Shown here piece by piece: positions 31,647 through 40,030 of a DNA stretch of 53,081 nt. This DNA comes from Candidatus Oscillibacter pullicola. GTDB taxonomy: Bacteria; Bacillota; Clostridia; Oscillospirales; Oscillospiraceae. A model generated the notes under the pieces. The model ran no database searches. It was given only the letters and a program-made list of their open reading frames with translations, and was not told the DNA's origin. The stretch covers positions 1-53,081 of the forward strand of contig DWXY01000030.1 of NCBI GenBank assembly GCA_019118935.1, given 5' to 3'. Each line of letters begins with the position of its first letter. The stretch's first letter is position 1. The position numbers were made by a program, and so were the translations under genes.

Positions 31647-32149
31647 CTATGCTAAATGCGCTGCCAAGGACGGGGTGCCGACGGACCTGCGGAGCGGTGC
31701 GCGATCCGGCTGTCCCGGGAAAACAAGCGCCTCCAGCGCCCAAAACAGGAACTGCTTGCCGGAAGGCGGCTTGGCATAAAAGGCCCGTTCCCGGTAAAAG
31801 TACTCACACAGAGCGGCGATGAATGTCCGCAGTTCGTTGGCGTGCGGCTGGGCCAGCGCCGTCATGAACTCTGCTTTGAAGAGCCGCTCCGTCAGAACGT
31901 ACTTATTCTGATCCTGAAAACAGGGCAAAACGCCGTGCAGTTGATGCCGCAGGTGTTGCAGCGCTCGCACACGCCGACCGTTTCAAGTCCCCGCTCCGCA
32001 TCATGCTCCCGCAGAGTTTGTGCCAGAAGGTGTTTTGGGGATTGGCATCTGCCATGTCTCCCCTCTGAACCGGAAGCGTGGACCGTTTTGGGGGAGCAGC
32101 ATGGTAAATTTCCATGCCTTGTACAAGCGGCAGCCCCCCGGCTCAGCAC
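31647..32149 (-). pseudogene. TetR/AcrR-family regulator (DhaS-like), frameshifted
   Basis: One minus-strand frame (31892-32149) shows a decayed TetR HTH (LREHDAERGLETVGVCERCN, CGINCTAFC). The next frame (31647-31970) continues where the family expects it: CFQDQNKYVLTERLFKAEFM, ANELRTFIAALCEYFYRERA, FYAK. The shift occurs near 31917-31930, and the C-terminal part loses resemblance after FYAK. TetR proteins of this kind are about 180 residues. At least one frameshift plus decay makes it non-functional. Confidence 0.6.
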
Positions 32150-32257
32150 ACAGTCTCCCCACTATGACCGGAGACAGTGGCCGCTGTCTTCCCGCCAGAG
32201 GCACGGCGATCCCGCAAGTTCTGCCCCAGCAGGTTCTCTGAGAAAGGAGGTGCTCCC

Positions 32258-33787
32258 TTGAGAAAGCGTTGGTTCCTCCAACTCCTGCGCCGCAGAGTCT
32301 TTGTCATACTGCTGCTGGTGGTGCAGGGGCTGGTCCTGATCGGGCTGATCTGCAATGCCGGCAGGCTGGCCCAGTGGGTCAGTTCCGCTTTCAAGGTGCT
32401 CAGCATCCTGGCCGGCCTGCGCGTGGTGAGCTCCGGGGACAAGCCCGCCTTCAAGCTGCTGTGGGTTGTCCTGTTCCTCCTGTTCCCCGTATTCGGCGGT
32501 CTCTTCTATCTGCTGGTCACCTTCCAGTCCTCCACGCTGCGAGTTGCCCGCCGGTTGCGGAATCTGGAGGCCGCAAGCCGGCCGTTTCTGTTTACCGGCG
32601 GCGGAGACTATGAAGCCGCCTGCCAGGCGGCCCCGGAGTGCTCCCCCCAGATCTCCTACCTGCAGCGGGCGGGCTTTCCGGTCTGCCGGCATACCAGCTG
32701 CCGGTATTTTCCCTCCGGAGAGCAGGTGTTTCAGGCCCTGCTCCCGGAATTGCGGAAGGCGGAGCGGTATATCTTCCTGGAATTTTTCATCATTCAGGAA
32801 GGCGTCATGTGGAATGCGGTCCACGATATCCTGCGGGAAAAGGCGGCCCAGGGCGTCACTGTCCGGGTGCTCTATGACGATATCGGCAGTTTTCTGACCC
32901 TGCCGAAGGGCTATGCGGACCGGCTCTGCCGGGAAGGCATTCAGTGCCGGGTGTTCAACCGCTTCCGGCCGGTGCTCTCTTCTCTGCAGAACAACCGGGA
33001 TCACCGCAAGATCATTTCCATTGACGGGAAGGTCGCCTTTACAGGCGGCTTCAATCTGGCGGATGAATACATCAACGCCGTGGAAAAGCACGGGCGCTGG
33101 AAAGACGCAGGCGTCCTCCTGCAGGGAGATGCCGCCCGGAGCCTGACGGTGATGTTCCTGCAGATGTGGAATCTGGGCAGCCGTGCCCCGGAGGACTTCA
33201 CCCCGTTCATGCCCGGCCCGGCGCCGCAGGATACGCCCTCGGACGGCCTGGTGCAGCCCTATGCGGACAGCCCGGTTGACCGGGAGAACGTGGGGGAGCA
33301 CGTCTATCTGCAGATCATCAGCCGCGCCAGGCGATACGTCTATATCTACACGCCCTATCTGATCGTGGACGACAGCATGCTCTCCGCCCTGTCCCTGGCA
33401 GCCAAAAGCGGCGTCGATGTGCGGATCATCACTCCACACCACTGGGACAAATGGATCATCCACACCGCCACGCGGGCTTACTACCGCCCGCTCCTGGATG
33501 CCGGTGTCAAAATTTACGAATATACCCCCGGGTTCCTGCACGCAAAGGTCTTTTTATCGGACGATACCACCGCCACGGTGGGGAGTATCAATCTGGACTA
33601 CCGCAGCCTCTATCTCCACTTTGAATGCGGCGTCTGGCTCTATCAGGGCCAAGCCATCCGCCAGATCAAGGAAGACTTTCAACAGACACTGGGCGTCTGC
33701 CAGGAGGTAACCGCCGCAGACTGCCGGCACGGACCGCTGTTCCGCCTGTTTCAAGGGCTTTTGCGGCTGCTGGCGCCGCTGCTGTGA
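32258..33787 (+). CDS. cls: Cardiolipin synthase (phospholipase D family)
   Basis: 509 residues. TTG start at 32258 with AAAGGAGG 7 bases upstream; the frame extends further up without homology. Two N-terminal membrane helices (VFVILLLVVQGLVLIGLI; LLWVVLFLLFPVFGGLFYLL) are followed by two HKD domains: RDHRKIISIDGKVAFTGGFN and FLHAKVFLSDDTTATVGSIN. This is the bacterial Cls architecture, condensing two phosphatidylglycerols to cardiolipin at the inner membrane face. Flanked on both sides by decayed DNA, so it stands alone. Confidence 0.93.
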   Translation: MRKRWFLQLLRRRVFVILLLVVQGLVLIGLICNAGRLAQWVSSAFKVLSILAGLRVVSSGDKPAFKLLWVVLFLLFPVFGGLFYLLVTFQSSTLRVARRLRNLEAASRPFLFTGGGDYEAACQAAPECSPQISYLQRAGFPVCRHTSCRYFPSGEQVFQALLPELRKAERYIFLEFFIIQEGVMWNAVHDILREKAAQGVTVRVLYDDIGSFLTLPKGYADRLCREGIQCRVFNRFRPVLSSLQNNRDHRKIISIDGKVAFTGGFNLADEYINAVEKHGRWKDAGVLLQGDAARSLTVMFLQMWNLGSRAPEDFTPFMPGPAPQDTPSDGLVQPYADSPVDRENVGEHVYLQIISRARRYVYIYTPYLIVDDSMLSALSLAAKSGVDVRIITPHHWDKWIIHTATRAYYRPLLDAGVKIYEYTPGFLHAKVFLSDDTTATVGSINLDYRSLYLHFECGVWLYQGQAIRQIKEDFQQTLGVCQEVTAADCRHGPLFRLFQGLLRLLAPLL

Positions 33788-33944
33788 GCGGTCCCCGCAG
33801 ACTCACAGGCTTCTTTGTGCGCGGGAGCAGAGATCCCCCTGCCGGTCAGGGGCCGGGAGCCATGCCTGTGGCGGACAGCCGCTCCCGGCCTCAGCCCCTC
33901 CAGCCCGTTTTCAAAAAATTCATAAACCGTTCACGAAGCAAACA

Positions 33945-33960
33945 TAGACGAGATCGTCTA
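33945..33960. promoter_or_regulatory. Possible TetR operator
   Basis: TAGACGA-GA-TCGTCTA is a perfect dyad with 7-bp arms, typical in size and centre for TetR-family operators, about 200 bases before the TetR N-terminal fragment at 34158. It may be the surviving operator of the lost regulator. Confidence 0.4.
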
Positions 33961-34157
33961 TAAAGTTTCCGGATAGAAGCCGCCGCGGGCTGCAAACCTG
34001 TCGGCGCGTGTCCGGTCTCATGCCGGCGCCGAATTAATTGGACGCCAAAACGGCCTGTCCATCCGGACGTTTTCCCGCTGCCCGCCCGGGTGTCTCCTTG
34101 ATTCCAGGCTTTGGCCGGGCCGGGGGATTTTGGATCGGCGGAAGGAGGATATGCAGC

Positions 34158-34205
34158 ATGACGCAGAAAGAGCGCCAGGAACGCAGCAAAAAAGAGATTT
34201 ATCAG
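34158..34205 (+). pseudogene. N-terminal fragment of a TetR-family regulator
   Basis: ATG 34158, with GGAGG upstream, opens MTQKERQERSKKEIYQAA, the typical first helix of TetR proteins. At about 34200 the sequence abruptly becomes the antisense of the glycerol dehydrogenase gene. The rest of the regulator (about 170 residues, including its HTH) is gone. This marks a deletion junction. Confidence 0.65.
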
Positions 34206-34813
34206 GCCGCAAGCCCCGTGGCAGCCCGGGTTGGCTTGCCGGCCGTCTGGTTGTCGCTGCCGGAGGCCCGGCAGGCGCGCGCCTCAAAATAGGTCGCCAT
34301 GGCGTCGCCCATTCCCGCCACCAGCAGCGCCACCAGTGCCTTGGCGACAACAGCCGTATCCACCACCATATCGGGGCAGCGGTTCAGGAACAGGTAATGG
34401 TCAAACTCCCCGCTGTCCAGGTAGACAACGCTCAAAGAGCTGCAGGGCGAATCCGTGGATGCCACGGTGGGCACGATCACTGCCGGCAAGGCCGCATAGT
34501 GGGCCACCGCCTTGGCCGTGTCCAGAATCTTGCCGCCGCCGATGCCCACGACTGCGGTACTCTTCTGCTCGCGGGCCACAGCCGTCAGCCGGTCGATCTG
34601 CGTCTGACTGCATTCGCCCTGGAATATTTCGTAGTGCAGCTCATAGTCCTTGCCCTGGAAGCAGGCATCCAGCGTCGGGCAGATGCGCTTTGTGCCGGCC
34701 TGGCTGATCAAGGTCAACAGCCGTCTGCCCATCCCCTGCAAATATTCATCAAGCTCTCCAAGGATACCCGCGCCCTGCACGTATTTCCCAGGACTCTTCA
34801 GGATTTTCCGCAT
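34202..34813 (-). pseudogene. gldA: Glycerol dehydrogenase GldA, C-terminal half deleted
   Basis: From MRKILKSPGKYVQGAG the protein follows GldA: FQGECSQTQIDRL, VVGIGGGKILDTAKAVAH, VPTVASTDSPCSSLSVVY, GMGDAMATYFEARACRASGS, GKPTRAATGLAA, then a stop formed at the junction near 34202. About 203 of roughly 365 residues remain. The C-terminal helical domain with the two zinc-binding histidines is missing, so the enzyme (glycerol to dihydroxyacetone with NAD) cannot work. Confidence 0.85.
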
Positions 34814-34831
34814 CTCACAATGCCCCTTCAA

Positions 34832-36009
34832 TCTGTGTCTTCTTTTTTAACGGTAAAAATCTCAGTCTATGCAATTAACCATACAATGGTATCCACGCGT
34901 TGTCAACATTCTTTGGCGTGCAGAATGCCGCTGCGGCAAATCCGCTGTCCGGGAAGGAAGCAAGATTCGCTCAAAGGCGGCAGAACATCTGCTTGCAATG
35001 CATTCAGGCATTAATATAGCAAAATTTATGCCACTATCTGCATTTTTGATAAATCAACGATTTTGGGGAATATTTGTCGAATATTTAAAATTTTTTCTCG
35101 TATTCCAACAATTTATTTTGAGAGCCGTCGCTTTTGCAAAGCTGTTTTTCGCATATAGCGCTCTATTTTATCCGCCGCATGTGTATGCAAAAATTCTGAG
35201 CGTTGCATATTTGCACACGATTTTTGGCTGATATTTTCCTTTCATTCTTGGCTTTTCGGTCCGCCGCATTTTCTCAATTGCCCATGAAAGGTGCCGCGGT
35301 GTCCGATGCATTTCCGCCATCCGTGAAGAAGCCGCCGAAGGGCGAGTCGATGAGCATTCCCAACAGGCAAATCCCCGACAGCATTACAACGATCACCACC
35401 CGGCACCTGGCGGCAATGGCTCCGGCCACGGCCGCGGCAGCGCCCCCTGCGGACCGCGCTGTCATGCGGGCAGTCCGGCCCGACGGTACACATAGAGCTT
35501 CCCGCCTGTTGAGGCCGTCTCAACCCACCGCCAGGCCGTTCTCATGTTTTTTCCGGGATATGCTCTGCGCTTTTTATGACTCAGGCCGCAACTTTTCCCG
35601 ACACTCCACGTCCAAACACGCCTTGATGCCGGTTCTTCCCGGCAGGAGGCTGCCCGGCTCCCCGTCTGCAAGGCGGATCAGCGGGATTCTCCCTCCAATG
35701 CTGTGATCTTCCTGCGGCAGGGGGGTATCGCACCCGCCAACTCTGCTGACTTCCGGCAGTCTCCGATTTGGCGCCCCGCTGCCGGAGCAGCGCCTCCTAT
35801 GCCGGCGGGGCAAAGGCCGGCATTATGAGCAGCGGTGCAAGGTCCAGGGGCTTTGCAGTTCCGGTGCCGGCAGGCGCTTCAAATTCGGAACAATCGACAT
35901 GGACGCGAGGATTGCCATTGTTAGAATGCAGCATCCTGATGACCATATGGGGAAAAGCGGCAAAATTCCAGCACCTTTCCAACTTTCTTTGGGGCAAACC
36001 AGCAAGAAC
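34832..36009. other. Decayed intergenic region
   Basis: About 1.2 kb without an intact gene. The first 400 bases (34860-35240) are markedly AT-rich, unlike the neighbours. The only recognisable coding trace is the mobile-element fragment at 35274-35465. Other open frames look random. Confidence 0.55.
35274..35465 (-). pseudogene. Fragment of a CD1108-type mobile-element cell-wall hydrolase
   Basis: The minus-strand frame reads AAAAVAGAIAARCRVVIVVM and LSGICLLGMLIDSPFGGFF, resembling the Ala-rich stretch and membrane helix (AAGGW-VVI-VICLIGLL-SPFGIFF type) found before the hydrolase domain in CD1108-family proteins of integrative conjugative elements. Only about 60 residues survive and the catalytic domain is missing. 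Recognition is by memory of the family pattern, so confidence is moderate. Confidence 0.45.
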
Positions 36010-36038
36010 TTGTGAAATTCGTATAAGTATGATACTAT
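36010..36038 (+). promoter_or_regulatory. Promoter of the LysR gene at 36068
   Basis: TTGTGA (36010-36015), 17-base spacer, TACTAT (36033-36038). The dyad AGTATGATACT (36026-36036) overlaps the -10, a possible autoregulatory site. Confidence 0.55.
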
Positions 36039-36067
36039 GAAAACAGCCACTCAGGAGGAGACGCTGT

Positions 36068-36955
36068 ATGGAGCTTCGCACTTTACGCTATTTTCTGGCG
36101 GCGGCCAATGAGGAAAATATCACAAGAGCGGCGGACATCCTCCACGTGACCCAGCCCACCCTGAGCCGCCAGCTGATGGATCTGGAGAAGGAGCTGGGCA
36201 CGACCCTGATGCTCCGGGGAAAGAAAGGCATGACCCTCACCGATGACGGCATCTATTTCCGGCAGCGGGCGGAGGAGATCGTGGAGCTGGCAGACCGCCT
36301 GGAGCAGGACTTTGTGGAGCGGAATACCGGCATCAGCGGCGTGATCTCCATTGGTGCCTCTGAGGCGGTGGGCAGCCGTCTGTTCGCCAAACTCATCGCC
36401 CAGTTCTCTGAAAAATACCCGCTGGTGCAGTTCAACCTGTACAACGAAATGGCAGATCAGATCAAGGACCGGCTGGACAAGGGCCTGGTGGACGTAGGCC
36501 TGCTGCTGGAGCCCGTGGACACGGCGAAATATGACTTTGTCCGCCTGTCTCAAAAAGAGACCTGGGGAATCCTGATGCGGAGGGACCACCCCCTGGCAGA
36601 GCGGACGTCTATCGAGCCTCAGGAATTGATCTCCTATCCGCTGATCCTGCCTCTGCGGGAACGGGTGCGCACGGAGATCATGAACTGGCTGAGGTGTGAG
36701 GAAAAGGATCTGAAAATTCCTCTCTATTACACGCTTCTGTCCAACACCGCACTCCTGGTGGAGGAGGGCCTGGGCTGCGCATTCTGTCTGGATGGCGCAC
36801 TGTCCATCCACAGCAGCCCGGACCTGCGTTTTGTCCCCATCTCACCGGAGCATACCACCCGCAGCGTGCTGATCTGGAAGAAGAATCACTTGTTCTCTCC
36901 TGCCACATCCCTCTTCATCCAGGAAATCAACCTGCTCCGAGCAAATATGGAATGA
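36068..36955 (+). CDS. LysR-family regulator of the flavin/oxidoreductase cluster
   Basis: 295 residues, ATG 36068 with AGGAGG upstream. HTH (LRYFLAAANEENITRAADIL, VTQPTLSRQLMDLEKELG) and effector domain (FNLYNEMADQIKDRLDKGLV, DVGLLLEPVD, GCAFCLDGAL). It belongs to the CynR/LrhA-like group often found beside flavodoxin and aldo/keto reductase genes in gut Clostridia. Same orientation as the cluster it precedes; the LysR-type dyad at 37000-37018 is its probable target. Confidence 0.92.
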   Translation: MELRTLRYFLAAANEENITRAADILHVTQPTLSRQLMDLEKELGTTLMLRGKKGMTLTDDGIYFRQRAEEIVELADRLEQDFVERNTGISGVISIGASEAVGSRLFAKLIAQFSEKYPLVQFNLYNEMADQIKDRLDKGLVDVGLLLEPVDTAKYDFVRLSQKETWGILMRRDHPLAERTSIEPQELISYPLILPLRERVRTEIMNWLRCEEKDLKIPLYYTLLSNTALLVEEGLGCAFCLDGALSIHSSPDLRFVPISPEHTTRSVLIWKKNHLFSPATSLFIQEINLLRANME

Positions 36956-36958
36956 TGC

Positions 36959-36991
36959 GGCCCCCAGCCAACCAGGCTGGGGGCCTTTTTT
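36959..36991 (+). terminator. Terminator after the LysR gene
   Basis: GGCCCCCAGCC (36959-36969) pairs with GGCTGGGGGCC (36975-36985), followed by six T. Confidence 0.9.
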
Positions 36992-36999
36992 GCTCAAAG

Positions 37000-37018
37000 C
37001 CATACGTTCTATGTATGG
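37000..37018 (+). promoter_or_regulatory. LysR-type operator (T-N11-A dyad)
   Basis: CCATAC-N7-GTATGG (37000-37018) contains T-N11-A and lies 21 bases before the -35 of the next operon, the normal place for LysR activation. Confidence 0.55.
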
Positions 37019-37039
37019 ATTGTGATAATTGATAGGTAT

Positions 37040-37068
37040 TAGACATTAAAAGCCTGCGCTTCTATAAT
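37040..37068 (+). promoter_or_regulatory. Promoter of the flavin/oxidoreductase operon
   Basis: TAGACA (37040-37045), 17-base spacer, TATAAT (37063-37068), about 60 bases before the GTG at 37129. Confidence 0.75.
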
Positions 37069-37128
37069 AAAGGCAACCAAAATGAAAGGATCCTTCCTTC
37101 CAACTGTGACGGAAATGGAGGTGCAGCT

Positions 37129-37534
37129 GTGAAAAAATGGTGTTTTCCGATAGCGGCCTTGGTGATCATGCTCTCGCTTGCAGCCTGTGGGAATCGCAGG
37201 GTGCAGGCGGACACATCCGCTTCCCGGCCCGCCGATGCCCCCCTGCACCTCGGAAATTCCGGCGGCAGGAACCCGGCGGATCCAGGCGGAATTTGACGGC
37301 GGGACTGTTGTCTATCAGCCGAATGACAGCGCCGCCGCAGACGCCCCTTTGGTGCAGCTCTCCCTCACCACGGAGGTGGAGGACTACAGCACCAATGAAA
37401 AGATCTTCTACCCGCCCCAGGTGCTGGACGCCACAGATACCCCGCCGGCCGAGGGCGGCGCCGGCTCCCCGGCCTACTACGCCCCCTGGGGAGACGTGGT
37501 GATGTTCTGTAAGGATCTACTGTCCGAACGGTAA
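37129..37534 (+). CDS. Cyclophilin-like fold lipoprotein, frameshifted in a C6 run
   Basis: GTG 37129, with GGAGG 7 bases upstream, encodes a lipoprotein signal (WCFPIAALVIMLSLAACGN, lipobox Cys 20). That frame ends at an early stop. The next frame gives a cyclophilin-like domain: EFDGGTVVYQPNDSAAADAP, QLSLTTEVEDYSTNEKIFYP, YYAPWGDVVMFCKD. Deleting one C from the run of six near 37229-37237 joins both into a protein of about 134 residues. Such cyclophilin-like lipoproteins often accompany flavodoxins in Clostridia. It is either a pseudogene, a phase-variable gene or a sequencing error. Confidence 0.65.
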
Positions 37535-37582
37535 ACCTCCCATCATAATCTCAAACATAATCTTCAAAATCAGGAGGAATCC

Positions 37583-37669
37583 ATGATGAATCAAACTAGA
37601 AATCTTCCCGAACCGGCCCTGGGCACCTGGGGCAATGTGTTCCGCTGCCGGGAAAAAGAACTGACGTAA
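37583..37669 (+). pseudogene. Short open frame with good ribosome site, unknown
   Basis: 28 codons (MMNQTRNLPEPALGTWGNVF plus 8 residues) behind AGGAGG. I recognise no family; GTWGN could be the start of an oxidoreductase collapsed by an internal deletion. It may also be a leader peptide for the flavodoxin gene 14 bases downstream. Confidence 0.3.
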
Positions 37670-37682
37670 GGAGGGCCGGATC

Positions 37683-38219
37683 ATGAAGATCGTACTGCTG
37701 GAGGGAAGCCCCAATCAGCACGGCTCCTCCAATCTGCTGGCAGACTGCTTCCGGCAGGGAGCAGAAGAGGCCGGTCACACAGTGGAGATCATCGATGCCG
37801 CCCATGCGGACATTCACCCCTGCACCGGCTGCATCCACTGCGGCTATGAAGGGCCCTGTGTGCAGAAGGACGAGATGGAGTCCATCCGTCCCAGAATCCT
37901 GGGCGCGGACATGATGGTGTTCGTGACTCCGCTGTACTACTACGGCATGTCCGCCCAGCTGAAGACCCTGATCGACCGGTTCTGCGCCTTTAACAGCAGC
38001 ATCCAGAGCAAGCACATGAAGTCGGCGCTGATCGCCGCCGCCTGGAACAGCGACAGCTGGACCTTTCAGGCCCTGGAGAGCCACTATCAGACTCTGGTCC
38101 GCTACTTGAATCTCACCGATATGGGCATGGTGCTGGGAAAGGGCTGCGGCTCGCCCGCTATGGCAACGCACTCATCCTGCACCCAGCGGGCCTATGAGCT
38201 GGGCAATCGGCTGAAATAA
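37683..38219 (+). CDS. NAD(P)H-dependent FMN reductase / flavodoxin-fold protein
   Basis: 178 residues, ATG 37683 with AAGGAGGG upstream. Flavodoxin fold start KIVLLEGSPNQHGSSNLLAD (FMN phosphate loop), then PCTGCIHCGYEGPCVQKDEM with cysteines as in iron-sulfur-flavoprotein-like enzymes, and FVTPLYYYGMSAQLKTLIDR. The C-terminal half is typical of the NADPH-dependent FMN reductase family. Probably supplies reduced flavin or transfers electrons for the neighbouring oxidoreductases. Confidence 0.88.
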   Translation: MKIVLLEGSPNQHGSSNLLADCFRQGAEEAGHTVEIIDAAHADIHPCTGCIHCGYEGPCVQKDEMESIRPRILGADMMVFVTPLYYYGMSAQLKTLIDRFCAFNSSIQSKHMKSALIAAAWNSDSWTFQALESHYQTLVRYLNLTDMGMVLGKGCGSPAMATHSSCTQRAYELGNRLK

Positions 38220-38258
38220 GCGGGACATCGGGCCTACATCGTGAAAAAGGAGGGCCGT

Positions 38259-38760
38259 ATGGTTATGGAGACCGTAGAACTGCGCAACGGCGCACAGATG
38301 CCGATGGCGGAGTGCGGGGTCTTTCAGAGGCGTGTGCAATTTCCTGCCGGACTGGCTGCTTGATCTCTGCTGCAATGGGGAGATCCTGCCCCCACATCAA
38401 CCGGCTCGAGCGCCATCTCTACTGCCAGCGGAAAGAGGAACTGTCCCTGATGAAGGAGTTGAAGGTACAGCCGGAGGCCTGGGCTCCCTTTGCGGAGGGG
38501 TTGAAGGGGATGCTCACCGAGCCGGTACTGATGAAGATCGCCCAAAAGCGCGGCAAGACGCCGTCGTGATCCCGAAGGCCGTCCACAGGGAACGGCTGGA
38601 GGAAAATCTGGCGATCCGGGACTTTGCTCTGAATCAGGAGGACATGGAGCGGATCGCGCCCCTGGACAAGGACTGTCCCTCCATGCCGGACACCCGGAAA
38701 GTCAGTGAGGTGAAGCAGGTATACGATTACTTGGGGAATCCAGTACTGACCGGTCTGTGA
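38259..38760 (+). pseudogene. Aldo/keto reductase with large internal deletion and frameshifts
   Basis: Three pieces in three frames match a 280-residue AKR. N-terminus from ATG 38259: METVELRNGAQMPMAECGVF (then stop). Middle (frame of 38312): MKELKVQPEAWAPFAEGLKG, LMKIAQKRGKT. C-terminus (frame of 38332): DAVVIPKAVHRERLEENLAI, FALNQEDMERIAPLD. The catalytic Asp/Tyr/Lys/His region is deleted. A further open stretch up to 38875 (GDGTFIWLAYTISQLFKKQY) may be a scrap of another gene. Non-functional. Confidence 0.8.
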
Positions 38761-38887
38761 TTTTGAATATGCGGCCTATGGCTATGCCATCTCCCCAGGG
38801 GACGGCACATTCATTTGGTTGGCGTATACCATCTCTCAGCTGTTCAAAAAGCAATACGAAAAGACTCGATCTTAGGAGGAATCCAGC

Positions 38888-39442
38888 ATGAAGAAACATA
38901 TAGGAACCACACTGGCCCTGTATCCCACGCCCCTGGTGGTCGTGGGCGCAATGGTGAACGGCAAGCCCAACTGGCTGCTGGCGGGCCACCTGGGCATTCT
39001 GGGCCACGACCACGTGATGGTGAGTCTGGCCAAGGCCCACTACACCAACCAGGGCATCAAGGAGAGCAGGATGCTGTCTGTCAACATCGTGGATGAAGCG
39101 CTGCTCCCCTTGGCGGACCGGGCCGGCTGTGTCAGCGGAGCCAAAGAGGACAAATCCGGGCTCTTCGACCTGGCCGTCAGCGAGAACGGCGTACCCTTGA
39201 TCTCCAACGCCCCGGTGACCATGGAGTGCAAGGTGGAGGATATCTATGTGACTCCCGGTTTTGAAAGTTTCATCTGTACCATCGCCAACACCTATGCTGA
39301 GGAGAGCGTTCTCACCCCAGAGGGGAAGATCGACTATCGCACCCTGAAGCCGGTGCTCTTTGAGATGCCTACCTACGAGTATCTGAAGACCGGCGGCATT
39401 TTGGGCAGGTGCATGTCCTTTGGAAAGGATGCGACGAAGTAA
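38888..39442 (+). CDS. Flavin reductase family protein (FMN-binding split barrel)
   Basis: 184 residues, ATG 38888 with AGGAGG upstream. Matches the flavoredoxin-like split barrel: LYPTPLVVVGAMVNGKPNWL, HVMVSLAKAHYTNQGIKESR, LSVNIVDEALLPLADRAGCV, and GILGRCMSFGK at the end. Binds FMN non-covalently and reduces flavins or acts as electron carrier. Same operon as the flavodoxin-like genes around it. Confidence 0.88.
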   Translation: MKKHIGTTLALYPTPLVVVGAMVNGKPNWLLAGHLGILGHDHVMVSLAKAHYTNQGIKESRMLSVNIVDEALLPLADRAGCVSGAKEDKSGLFDLAVSENGVPLISNAPVTMECKVEDIYVTPGFESFICTIANTYAEESVLTPEGKIDYRTLKPVLFEMPTYEYLKTGGILGRCMSFGKDATK

Positions 39443-39476
39443 AGTTGGTGTGTTATGTTGCAGGGAGGCGGTGTCC

Positions 39477-40010
39477 ATGAGGGCTGAAAGCGGAGGAGCC
39501 GGACAGGGCCGCTCCGTGGACCGGCCGCTGATCGCCTCCTACTCTTACTCCGGGCACACCCACCGGGCGGCGCAGGCGCTCCAGGGACTCACGGGAAGCG
39601 ACTGGTGCGAGATCTATCCCCGGCAGCCCTATCCCATGGCCTTCCCGGAGCTGCTGGCCCAGGTGAAGAGAGAACTCAAAACGGGGTACCGCCCCAAACT
39701 GCTCCCGCTCTCCCATCCCCCCCAGCGCTACTCGGTCATTTTTCTGGGCGCCCCCAACTGGTGCGGGACACTCCCGCCGCCGGTATCCGCCTGGCTGCGC
39801 CAGCACGACCTGTCCGGCAAGCAGATCCTGCCCTTCTACTCCCACTGCGGCGGTGTCCCCTGCGATATGCGGCGGGATATCCAAAAACTCTGCCCCAAGG
39901 CGGAGGTGGGGGAGGCCCTTGGAATTCTTGACGCCGAGGAGGACACCCTTCCGGAACTGCTTTCCCGATGGCTGGCCCGCATGGGGCTGGCCGTGGCTTT
40001 GAAATTCTAA
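39477..40010 (+). CDS. Flavodoxin family protein
   Basis: 177 residues from ATG 39477 (GGGAGG upstream). Flavodoxin_4-like: LIASYSYSGHTHRAAQALQG forms the phosphate-binding loop, EIYPRQPYPMAFPELLAQVK, SVIFLGAPNWCGTLPPPVSA, and LPFYSHCGG. The first loop has YSGHTH instead of the usual TGNT, a variation seen in this subgroup. Cytoplasmic. It is the intracellular counterpart to the exported flavodoxin domain at 41546-42691. Confidence 0.82.
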   Translation: MRAESGGAGQGRSVDRPLIASYSYSGHTHRAAQALQGLTGSDWCEIYPRQPYPMAFPELLAQVKRELKTGYRPKLLPLSHPPQRYSVIFLGAPNWCGTLPPPVSAWLRQHDLSGKQILPFYSHCGGVPCDMRRDIQKLCPKAEVGEALGILDAEEDTLPELLSRWLARMGLAVALKF

Positions 40011-40030
40011 GACAAGAAAGGATGTTTTAC

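Noticed and set aside
34869-35231. 120-codon plus-strand frame in the AT-rich block
   Set aside because: Phe/Leu-rich translation of AT-rich DNA, no ribosome site, no family pattern.
35797-36081. Minus-strand frame overlapping the LysR promoter at 36010
   Set aside because: Overlaps a good plus-strand promoter and ribosome site; no domain.
39420-39476. Upstream ATG 39420 as start of the flavodoxin gene
   Set aside because: It would overlap the end of the flavin reductase gene; ATG 39477 has GGGAGG at the right distance and homology begins there.
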